This document shows positions 11,376-19,795 of a stretch of 64,000 bases of DNA, piece by piece; the stretch's first letter is position 1; each line of letters starts with the position of its first letter. Made by a program: the position numbers and the translations under genes. Origin of the DNA: Adiantum capillus-veneris (Eukaryota; Streptophyta; Polypodiopsida; Polypodiales; Pteridaceae); contig CM043966.1 of assembly GCA_014529385.2 (NCBI GenBank), forward strand, positions 107,273,587-107,337,586, in the 5' to 3' direction. The notes beneath the pieces were generated by a model that was not told the origin of the DNA, ran no database searches, and saw nothing but the letters and a program-made list of their open reading frames with translations.

Positions 11376-12419
11376 GTAAGATTGTACAGGGTGTGCTAAT
11401 TAGCATACCTAGTGTGTTAATTAGAATATTTAGTGTGTTAACTGGATATGCTAATAAGCATATCTTGTATGCTAATTAGCATACTGGGTATGCTAATTAG
11501 CACTCAATATTCTCACTGGGTACACTAATTAGCATACCCAATGAGAATATTGAGTGTGCTAACTGGATATGCTAATTAGCAGACCTTGTATGCTAATTAG
11601 CATACCCGGTGCTCAGTGAACATATTAGAGTAAGTTTGGCATATTAGCATATCTAGTAAGTTAACTACCATATCCAAATGCTAACTAGCAAACTGTATAT
11701 GCTGATTAGCATACTGGGTATGCTGATTAGCGTACTGGGTATGCTGATTAGCATAATGGATATGCTTATTAGCATATTGGATATGCTAAGCATACTGGGT
11801 ATGCTAATTAGCATAGTGGGAATGCTCATTAGCATACTGGGTATGCTGATTCACGTACTGAGTATGCTGATTAGCATACTGGATATGCTTATTAGCATAT
11901 TGGATATGCTAAATAGCATACTGGGTATGCTAATTAGCATACCAGGAATACTAAATAGCAGACTGGGTATGCTAATTAGCATACTGGATATGCTAATTAG
12001 CATACTAAAGACAATCCTTGTATGCTAGCTACCAGCAGTCCCAGTATGCTAATTAGCATACCGAGTATGCTAATTAGCATACCCAGTATGCTCATTAGTA
12101 TACCCAGTATGCTAATTAGCATATCCAGTATGCTCATTAGTATACCCAGTATGCTAATTAGCATACTTGTGCTCAATGTACAGACTAGAGTAAGTTTGTC
12201 ATAATGGAAAATCTAGTAACTAAGCTACCATCTCCAGATGCAAACTAGCATATTGGATATGCTAGTTAGCATACTCAGAAATTCGAATTAGCATACTGGG
12301 CTTGTCAGCATAATGGATTCCAATGTATGTCAGGCCGCACACATAGTCACATCATATCAAACATTTTCTAGCATACATGACATGCTTATATGAGTCTTAA
12401 TCCACGTTTTTTGTTGCAG
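11376..12419 (+). repeat. Intron filled with a 21 bp palindromic minisatellite
   Basis: The intron is bounded by GTAAGA and TTGTTGCAG. From about 11385 to 12330 it consists mostly of diverged units of about 21 bp, each holding the palindrome TATGCTAATTAGCATA followed by a short spacer such as CTGGG or CCCAG. Because the unit is a multiple of three it creates spurious ORFs with repeating MLISI. The matching intron of the opposite gene (16233-17974) carries a related but distinct version. Confidence 0.85.
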
Positions 12420-13210
12420 GCCTGGGGCAGTCCCTCCGTGATGTGGGCAGTGTGCATGACACGAAGGGCAAGGGAAAGGCTGTAATGGAGGACCTTTCGA
12501 TCGAGGAGATTGATGAGCTGGATACAGGTGAGAACCCTTCGACGGAGAAGGGTGTTGAGCTGGATGCAAGGAGTGAAGGGGTGGATGAGGGCTCCCAGAA
12601 GATGCCAAATGAAAGCATGAAAACAACTGAGGAAGGCGGTGATGTGAGCAGGAACTCAGAAGATGAAAAAGAAGATGATTTTTTTGTCATGGCTCCTCGT
12701 GTGCCTCGTGTGCCGGCGATGCCTGCTGCAACTGACAAAGAAAAAGCTTCTCAGAAGACATTGGCTAGTGGCTCAGGGGAAACTTTGAAGAATGACAACA
12801 TAGAAGATGAGCAAGAAGTTGGTGACAACAGCCCTTTGAGGGTTTTTTGCGTAAAGCTCAGCTAAAAAGAAAAGTTGGCCTTGAAGAGGTACCCGAAGAC
12901 ATTGCAAGCACAGCTTGTGGTTCGGACAAGACTGAAAGCTCCAAAGGTGAAAAGAAAGCCACCCGCTCAAGAGCTTGCAAAAAATTGTGTTAAGACTTAT
13001 TGCTCCCTACCTGGTTGTGCCCTTCACTGTATATGCTAGACCATTTTGAAACCCAAATGCGTATTGTAACTGACATGCATTTTGTTTTCCAATGAAAATG
13101 TATTTTTGTGCAATATAAATCTGAGCAGCAGTTCATTGTAATAGTTCATTGTAATTTTTGCGGTTTTTCTTTTTTAAACTTGTTCATTTCGTATCGCGGT
13201 TTCCCTGCAG

Positions 13211-14331
13211 AGGAAGAGAAACAGGCATTAATCGTCATGCCTAATGCAACTGCGGCCATGCAATGGCAAAAATTACGGAGATGGCGAGTCCACAAAGCCA
13301 GACAGTTAAGGAGACAGAAAATGGAGATTGAAAAATGCCTTGAACGATATTCACAGCTTGCCCGTAGTATTATTGAGCGCCTAAATTATGTGCACCCAAG
13401 TGGGCCGGTTATTTTTGCTGAATGGTATCCTCTACCAGACCTAATATGGGTGCCTAAGCGTTTATGTGATGAAAAAAGGGCTCTGGTGCTGGACCTGAAC
13501 GGTCTTTTCGTGGCAGTGGTAGAGCCTCGTTTTGGTGAAAAGCCCCCGGCATATGCAGATGAAATGCTGAAATACGATGTACTTGATAAGCAGGTGTTCT
13601 CTCGCAAGGACAACCATTTTTTTTTTGGATTGGTGCCTGCAGTTCTTTAATGTGTTTATATGGAGCACAATCCTCCATAGTAACGTCATGAGTAATTGCC
13701 GTACTGTTTTTAAAGAGCAGGTGCCAAAGATTACTGGGTTTTTTGCTCAAGCGCACTGTACAAAGCAATCCTGGCAGATCCAGAGAAAACCTGTGTTTAT
13801 GAAAGACTTATCCTTGTTCTGGAAACACACTCCGGGGTTCAACGCCCAAAACACACTTATAATCGATAATAGCTTCTACAAAGTGTTCCAGAACCCACCA
13901 CAAACTTGGCTTGTTACTCCCAGTCTAGAGCACCAGAGTGCTGAGCAGAGGGAAAAGTTCCTTATAGAAACTTTGAAGTCCTGGCTTTTTCTTTGGCTGC
14001 AAACGGATGGTCGGAAAGCATATGTTGCTGATAATGTGTTTGAGACAGGCTCAGATGAGTTTTCTGATGCAGTCGTCAAACGTTTGCTTGACATTCAAAA
14101 GAGGGATATAGAGCTAAAAGACTGGAAGAAATTCGTCGCAAACAGCGGGAAGCTGACCTAGAAGCAGAAAGAGAGAAAGAAAAGCTGGAGAGGGAAAGAA
14201 GAGAAAGTGAGAAACATAGTGCCAACCTAGAAGCAGAGGAGGAAGTAGAGAGAAAAGAAAAGAGGCAGCAGGAAGAAGACAAACAGCGAGGACAACCCGG
14301 TCACTACAAGCGCCCTCCGAGGAGGCCTTAA
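13211..14331 (+). pseudogene. FCP1/NLI-interacting-factor type HAD phosphatase-like region
   Basis: It starts after a TTCCCTGCAG acceptor. An EEEKQ segment and a basic helix precede the HAD motif I region ALVLDLNGLFV (aspartate codon at 13492). Then come the motif II region FNVFIWST, the lysine block KPVFMKDLSLFWKHTPGF, and the motif IV region TLIIDNSFYKVFQNPPQT, in FCP1-family order. The usual DxDxT is DLNGL and the usual DD of motif IV is DN, so catalysis would be altered; a DLNGL version is known from plant FCP1-like proteins. The end is a charged EKEKLERERR coiled-coil-like tail finishing at TAA 14329-14331. Frame changes lie at the T run near 13617-13626 and near 14105-14125. It may be a second gene or the 3' exons of the unit upstream. 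Confidence 0.72.
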
Positions 14332-15709
14332 GGGTTTTTGGGGCAGTGACTGTCATTGTAAAATTGAACCCTATGTCGAGTGGATACAACTTAAAAGCTG
14401 AAGGGCATGCTATTACAGATTGCTTCATAGATTTTTGGAGTGATTGTGTACACCTGCCTCTCCTTGGGACGTGCTCCATGGGTATTTTGATACATCGCAC
14501 CAGATGTGAAAGTAGGTGGACGATAGGCTGCTTGTGGTCTAGCTTGAAGGTGTATGCATCCAATTGCTTGTAATACAGTCCTTGCACAACATATGAGCCT
14601 CTGTCAATTACATTGCTCCATTCATCAATGTACCCCTTCTCCATCTTCTCGTTTTCTGCAACACACTTGACCAGATAGAAATCCACATCTTCGGCGTTGG
14701 TTAAAGCATCTGGATTTACAGCAAATGTGTCTCCAGAACATAGAGCGCTACTCAACACATCATGATGACCTTCGTATGTGAAGTCATCATAGCCAACGAC
14801 TTCCTCTTTCGAAACTTCATCTGTTTTCTCAAGTAATGGCTGCAGAATTTGATAATCCCAAGCCTCCACGTGAGTTTTATTGATGCAGCGATTCCACCTT
14901 CCGTTCATGCATGCATCACAGAAGCATGCCAACTGTCTTGTTGCAAGGGCAGTTGGATCTTGCGGGTTGTGACCACGAATAGCATGCAAAGAGCGAGTTT
15001 TTGCCACAGTGGCACAATTCCACTTAACTTCCCTGTTAACATCTCCCTCTTTAGCCTCCCAGAACACACGAGCACATTCCCTTTCTTTTGAAGGATATGA
15101 TGCAGGTGCTCCATGCGATAGGTTGGCCTGGCAATAAGCAATCACATCTGCTGCACACTGCAATATAGATCCATTAGGTTTTAGTTGCTCATGGGTCAAA
15201 TTTCTTTTCACAACTGCTCCTGCACCATCATGCTCACCCTTGCCATGCCCTGATCCAAAGAAGAACCAGCTCATCCCAATCCCTGTGAGTCCACCATATC
15301 TTGCAACAAAATAGAAAGGCCTGGCTCCCTTGAATTGCGAGGCCGCACCATCTGACCACACCCAATGTTGTTTACAAGTGACACCCTCTTGTTGTAACCA
15401 GTCATGGTGTAGCATGAAGCAATGTTGCACAAACAGTGTGTCATGGACCCTATCATTTGATATGAAGAAGTGGATTGTTTTGACTACCTCCCCTGTCTTG
15501 TGGTAGTACGTTATGTGTACAAAAATAGTTACTTGACTAGAGTGCCAATGCATTGAGTGAATCTCATTTTGCTCCTTGAAGGCGTAATTTTCAGCAAAGT
15601 CAACAACTGAGACAATGACATCATCCGGAAAGTGAGGTATACAATCCTTAAATTGTTGTCCTTGCCATCGTGCCACATAGTTATGAGTGATGAAGAGCTT
15701 CAACTTGGT
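14332..15709 (-). CDS. RNase-H-like transposase candidate, catalytic exon
   Basis: An intact reading frame of about 450 codons after a CTGTTGCAG acceptor. It shows DFAENYAFKEQNE (D39, counting from the ATG at 15715), a WHSSQVTIFVHIT block, VHDTLFVQHCF, WVWSDGAASQFK (D122), FFFGSGHGKGEHDGAGAVVKR (H157 to R169) and a later Cys cluster CFCDACMNGRWNRC. The order D, D, then an acidic HGKGEHDG block fits a DDE/D RNase-H-fold transposase. I recognise this pattern from uncharacterised proteins in animals and non-seed plants but cannot name the family. The frame stays open to 14114, but the last 70 or so residues are antisense to the plus gene and look unreal, so I end the feature near 14332. The true stop is uncertain. 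Confidence 0.75.
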
Positions 15710-15834
15710 CTGCAACAGTCGAAGAAACTCCCATCACTGCATTTCTTTATGCAAAAGATCTTTTCTTTTCTTACTGTTTCCATGCCTGTCTTTTGCTTCT
15801 ACATACGCAAATACTTTCACATTAATACTCTTAC
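15710..15834 (-). other. Intron of the transposase gene
   Basis: A 125 bp intron on the minus strand, from GTAAGAG after CCAG to the acceptor CTGTTGCAG. Removing it joins the zinc-binding exon to the catalytic exon. Confidence 0.6.
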
Positions 15835-16232
15835 CTGGCTTTGCTGTTTCTAAGCAACATAATTCTAACTTCTTTACTCCACATATCTTCTAGTCTCCCA
15901 TCAGGCATTCCCTTCTATGGAAAACTGCATCTGCTGGCTTTGGACAGAGAACGGACTCCCACATCTGTGTGACACCTTTGAACGTGTGATGTGAAGCCAG
16001 GCAGCCGCTGCTAATGTTCTTGCCTATAGCACAAATATTGCATACACAGTTGCAACATGTATCATGCAGCCCCAAGTGTGTCTTTCAAAAAGGTCATTTG
16101 CACATGGTATTCGCAACAGCATGTGTACCTATCCTTCAGCCTCTTGCAAAAGAATGGCTTTAACATCTCAAACATGCTCATGCCAATCTTGCAATTTGGA
16201 TGTTTTCATTTGAATCTTTGAAAGAGCTCAAC
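15835..16232 (-). pseudogene. Transposase gene, cysteine-rich middle exon
   Basis: It follows a TTGCAG acceptor ending at 16233. It encodes KIGMSMFEMLKPFFCKRLKD, then closely spaced cysteines and histidine (YTCCCEYH), then HDTCCNCVCNIC, and later CLMGD followed by KICGVKKLELCC. These are probable zinc ligands just before the catalytic domain. This copy has a stop early in the exon, a one-base frame change near 16075 and a TAG at 15890-15892 inside the last Cys cluster. The transposase gene as a whole is therefore not functional here although its catalytic exon is open. Confidence 0.62.
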
Positions 16233-17974
16233 CTGCAATATCCATATTTGATCAGTATGTTTACTAGGAGAAATAATCCAAACAGGACTATACACATTGC
16301 TACTTAATACATCCACCATAGAAACAAATTGGTGTGTTAAACAACACATTGTATGGTCCTAACATGCATGTAACTGGGTATGGTCCTAACATGCATGTAA
16401 CTGGGTATAACATTGTATACTAAGCATGCTAGTTAGCATGCTGAGTATGCTAACTAGCATAGTTGAGTATGCTAACTAGCATAGTTGAGTATGCTAACTA
16501 GCATAGCTAAGTATGCTAACTAGAATACTAGTTGTGATAACAAGCACAATCAGTGTGTAGTGTAGCATACGAGGCATACTCATCAACATGCTAGCTAGCA
16601 TGCTGAGTATACTCATCAACATATTGAGTATGCTAACTAGCATGTTGAGTTAGCATACTAGCTGTGCTAACTAGCATACTCATTAGCATACTGGCTAGCA
16701 TACTCATCAGCATGCTAGTTAGAATGATGAGTATGCTAACTAGCATACTAGTTGTGCTAACAAGCACAATCAGTGTGTAGTTTAGCATACGAGGCATACT
16801 CATCAGCATGCTAGTTAGCATGCTGAGTATACCCATCAGCATGCTAGGTAGCATGCTGAGTATGCTAGTTAGCATAGCTGAATATGCTAACTAGTATACT
16901 AGCTGTGCTTACAAGCATAATCATTGTGTAATTTAGCATATGAGTCATTGTTAACCACATGAATGTGTGCTTAGAAGAATAGAAGGTATGATAACTAGCA
17001 TACATATTGTGCTAACCAGCACACTTATTATGTTGAACAGCATAGCCAGCACACTATGAATGCTAACTAGCATAAATCAGCTTACCTGTTATGCTACTTA
17101 ACATTCTTAGCTGTGCTAACTAGCATACTCATGAGCATGCTAGTTAGCATGCTGAGTATGCTAACTAGCATGCTGAGTATTCTAGTTAGCATAGCTGAAT
17201 ATGCTAACTAGCATACTAGCATAAACCAGCTTACCCGTTATGCTACTTAGCATTCTTAGCTGTGATAACTAGCATACTCAGCATGCTAGTTAGCTAGCTG
17301 AGTATGCTTACTAGCATGAAATATTGCTAGTTAGCACAGTTGAGTATGCTAACTAGCATACTAGCTGTGATAACAAGCAAAATCAGTGTGTAGTTTAACA
17401 TATGAGTCATGGTTAACCACAAAAAGTGTGCTAAGAAGAATAGAAGGTATGCTAACTATCATACATATTGTGCTAGCCAGCACACTTGTTATGTTGAATA
17501 GCATAGCCAGCACACTAGCATAAAAGGTGTTAAAGTAGCATACATATTGTGCTAACCAGCGTAGTCCTCAAGATCACTAGGCATGCTAACTAGCAGAAGA
17601 TTTATGTGAACACCATACCCATCATACAGGAATGCTAACTAGCATATACCATAAACCAACTTACCCATTATGCTAGTTAGCATACTACGAAAGGTAGCTA
17701 GCATACTCATTGTGTCAAAGAACATACAGAGCATGCTAGTTAGCATAATAGGTATGCTAACTAGCATAAAGGGTGTTATAGTAGCTTACATATTGTGCTA
17801 GACAACATACTTATCATGCTAAACAACATACCCAACATACTAGGAGTGAGACTATGCTAACTAGCACGGCATACATAGCATAACATATTGTGATAACTAG
17901 CATGCTCTGTATGCTAGGTAGATTACTAGCATGCTAGAATGCATAAGTTATGGCGCAAGTATGTCATTCATCAC
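16233..17974 (-). repeat. Large transposase-gene intron filled with palindromic GCTAACTAGC repeats
   Basis: From about 16370 to 17950 the sequence is a dense, irregular array of TATGCTAACTAGCATAC and its reverse form GCTAGTTAGCATAC, with spacers such as TGAG and longer shared blocks (for example AGCACAATCAGTGTGTAG). The array lies between a GTGATG donor at 17973-17974 and a TTGCAG acceptor at 16233. Unlike the 11.4-12.3 kb array, the central two bases are mostly AC or GT, so units have an orientation, and both orientations occur. Confidence 0.82.
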
Positions 17975-18723
17975 CTGAGACTCATCTAGGAGGTGGACAG
18001 GGTGTTTTATGTAGCTTTTCCTTCCCACTCTCTTTCGACAAACATCCTTCTTGTTGGGTGAAACATGAGTCTCCTCTGTCCAAAATGTGTAGACCAATTC
18101 CTTAATTTCATCTGTGAGATAGGGCTATGACGATGTTGCTTGTGACATTCAGCCAATGAAAACAGTCGAGCATTGACACCAGACCTGCCGTGATTTTGCT
18201 TTGAACAAGCTGTGACGGTCGACTTTTAGGACCCTGGAGAATTTGGCAATAGGCATGTTTTCCTTTGAATTTATCATCATCTGCAATGCTGCATTCTTCA
18301 AAAATAGCTTGTCGTTGGAAGCTGGCTTCTTGACGATAGCTAGTGTGTTGCGGACATTGGAGACAATTGCACTCTGCATAGCAGCCTCCTCCTCTAAAGA
18401 CTGATCACGGATTGCCCGAACAAGCGGATGTTGAGCAACAAGATTCCAGATTTCGCACTTTGCTTCTTTGTTGAGACCTTCAGTCCTGCTCTTGAAAGCT
18501 TTCACAATCTCGAAGGAGATTTTCCTTTTCTCCTCATTGTCGATGTCATGATCTCCTCATTTAGTTGTCATCTATCGGTGCTCCCGCTGTTTACGCTTTC
18601 TTTCTGTCTCATATTTCCTGATTATAGAAAGAGCTGGATGCTGGTAGTTGTGATTCATTTCCTGTAATGGCTCCCTTCTGCCTCCGTTTCTAGTTGTAAT
18701 AATGTTGTCTGCTGATTTTCCAT
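17975..18723 (-). pseudogene. Transposase gene, N-terminal exon(s)
   Basis: A plausible start is the ATG at 18723 (MENQQTTLLQ). After a damaged stretch the frame resumes at about 18525 with EIVKAFKSRTEGLNKEAK and continues to KFSRVLKVDRHSLFKAKSRQ, which resembles a helix-turn-helix DNA-binding segment. After another frame change it encodes YLTDEIKELVYTFWTEETHV, then PNKKDVCRKRVG and HPVHLLDESQ just before the GT donor at 17973-17974. The last part resembles the region that precedes the zinc-binding exon in similar proteins. Stops near 18655 and 18149 show that this copy is degraded. Confidence 0.55.
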
Positions 18724-18771
18724 ATCTGCAAGTCTGCTAAGCTTTGACAACTCAACTTCGAGGCAAGAAGC

Positions 18772-18776
<5 letters not shown>

Positions 18777-18822
<46 letters not shown>

Positions 18823-18887
18823 AGGAGGGAGTAGGAACAGGGCAAACTGTAAACTGGTCTGAGAGTGAGACAGAGAGGGAGTCTGCG

Positions 18888-18922
<35 letters not shown>
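18777..18922. repeat. GA microsatellites in the right subterminal region
   Basis: Two GA tracts (about 18777-18819 and 18891-18922) separated by a GAGA-rich spacer. ORFs here that read RERERE or SLSLSL are low-complexity artefacts. Confidence 0.9.
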
Positions 18923-18926
<4 letters not shown>

Positions 18927-19096
18927 AGAGGCCACACCCCACGTCATCGTCGTAACCGAAAACAGAGTCCACAATCCATATGGGAGGGAACAAATAATAT
19001 ATCTTATGGTTATTAAAATTTCAAACTTCACTTGCTCTTTGGTTTTGAATAGATGCTAACAAGCACCTCTTACTAGCATTGTCCGGGACACCAAAA
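18923..19096. other. Right subterminal region of the DNA transposon
   Basis: Noncoding. It includes TGCTAACAAGCACC and ACTAGCATTG at 19052-19080, short relatives of the intron repeat core. It presumably holds the transposase-gene promoter. Confidence 0.4.
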
Positions 19097-19124
19097 AGCA
19101 TGACAAGTTAACATGATTATACCC
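19097..19124 (-). repeat. Right terminal inverted repeat of the DNA transposon
   Basis: The reverse complement begins GGGTATAATCATGTTAACTT and matches the left end at 26 of 28 positions. It is followed by the TATA duplication at 19125-19128. Confidence 0.87.
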
Positions 19125-19767
19125 TATACTGCTTTGGCATCAATGCATTTGGCAAACTCTGCCTAGCCTCGTGCTTCTTCAAAATCTTCTTAGTTCGCCC
19201 TCTCGCTAGAGCTACCGCCTCTTCATACGACATTGGACCATCTACCTCCACTTTATCTCGCACTTCCTCATGCAGGCAATCCATGAATTTACACAATTTC
19301 AAAAAATTGGCTTTTTCTGCAGTAGTTACCTTGATTAACTTCCCCCATAGGGCTTCGAATTCCCTCTCAAATGCTTGAAAATCACCCTCCAAGCTTTGCT
19401 TCAAACTTTCTATGTTCCACTTTACTTTATCCAGCTGCGCATCCACAACAAATCTGCTTCGAAAAGCCGCCTCGAGGGCTTCACAATCTGCTTTTTCTTT
19501 TTCACCAAGGCTATCAAACCATACCCTCACTTTACCGCGAACCAGGAGCGGGAACACCTGTACTGCATCGTCTTCTCTCGATAAACCACTTTCCAACACG
19601 AACAACCCAAAGTCCTGAAGCCAGGTTTCCGCATCTTCAACCCCAGTGAAAATGGGAAATCCCGTCCAAGACATCATTAGCAACACCTGCTCTTCAAAGG
19701 CCGCACCTTTGGCATCACAAAAATCACTGCTTTGACTTGAACTAGGAGCATCAGCACACTTCTCCAT
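19125..19767 (-). pseudogene. gag: gag-like protein of the gag-only LTR element, N-terminal part
   Basis: About 213 codons from the ATG at 19767 (MEKCADAPSSSQ) to the point where the DNA transposon broke the frame at PKQY. A longer in-frame start at 19851 would lie in the LTR, so I prefer 19767. The region TWLQDFGLFVLESGLSRED, then RVWFDSLGEKEKADCEALE and FQAFEREFEALWGKLIK, looks like a Ty3-type retrotransposon gag domain of the capsid. The rest of the protein is at 9533-8564. No zinc knuckle is seen. Confidence 0.78.
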
Positions 19768-19795
19768 GGGGGCACTAGAAGATGGAAATGGGGAA

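Larger units (their letters stand above)
9726..12993 (+). pseudogene. Transposon-borne multi-exon gene with a RING-like zinc-binding region
   Basis: Inferred exons are 9726-9954, 10022-10898, about 10999-11375 and 12420-12993, with GT donors at 9955, 10899 and 11376 and CAG acceptors ending at 10021 and 12419. The N-terminus is basic and serine-rich (PRKRVKLSDSP resembles a nuclear localisation signal). Exon 2 has a region around ERFSVFRESKNRSHYRIKC, then a helical segment with glutamates. Exon 3 has Cys-x2-Cys, x16, Cys-x-His-x2-His-x2-Cys near 11175-11265, a RING-H2-like pattern with an irregular last pair. Exon 4 is acidic. The copy is damaged: TAG in exon 2, a frame change plus TAA near 10320, TGA at about 10665, a lost AG at the exon 3 acceptor, and an extra T near 12843-12848. 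The function is unknown; a partner of the transposase is one option. Confidence 0.6.
9538..19124. mobile_element. 9.6 kb DNA transposon with two convergent genes, TATA duplication and GGGTATAA inverted repeats
   Basis: The ends form a 28 bp terminal inverted repeat with two mismatches (9538-9565 and 19097-19124), flanked by TATA on both sides. The element lies inside the gag ORF of the minus-strand LTR element, and excision in silico restores that frame exactly. Inside are two multi-exon genes that meet tail to tail near 14.33 kb: a minus-strand RNase-H-like transposase candidate and a plus-strand unit with a RING-like protein and an FCP1-like phosphatase region. Their largest introns hold dense palindromic minisatellites. 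The superfamily is not certain. Several eukaryotic superfamilies make 4 bp duplications (Sola is one), and I cannot assign it without a search. Confidence 0.87.

Noticed and set aside
11678-12204. ORFs with repeating MLISI sequence (also 16633-16875 on the minus strand)
   Set aside because: They come from reading through a 21 bp minisatellite inside introns; no start context or conserved domain.
14114-14331. C-terminal 70 residues of the long transposase ORF
   Set aside because: Hydrophobic, low-complexity and exactly antisense to the coding tail of the plus gene; probably an open frame by chance.
14332-15709. Assignment to KDZ, hAT or Mutator transposases
   Set aside because: The motif set (DFAENY, WSDG, HGKGEHDG) does not fit what I know of those families, and a 4 bp duplication does not fit hAT (8 bp) or Mutator (about 9 bp).
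11380-17950. Possible CRISPR array because of short palindromic repeats
   Set aside because: Units are adjacent or irregular without constant unique spacers, no cas genes, and the sequence is eukaryotic.
18655-19031. Arg-Glu and Ser-Leu repeat ORFs around GA tracts, also at 35126-35596, 58401-58893 and 63140-63498
   Set aside because: Low-complexity translations of GA/CT microsatellites on both strands.
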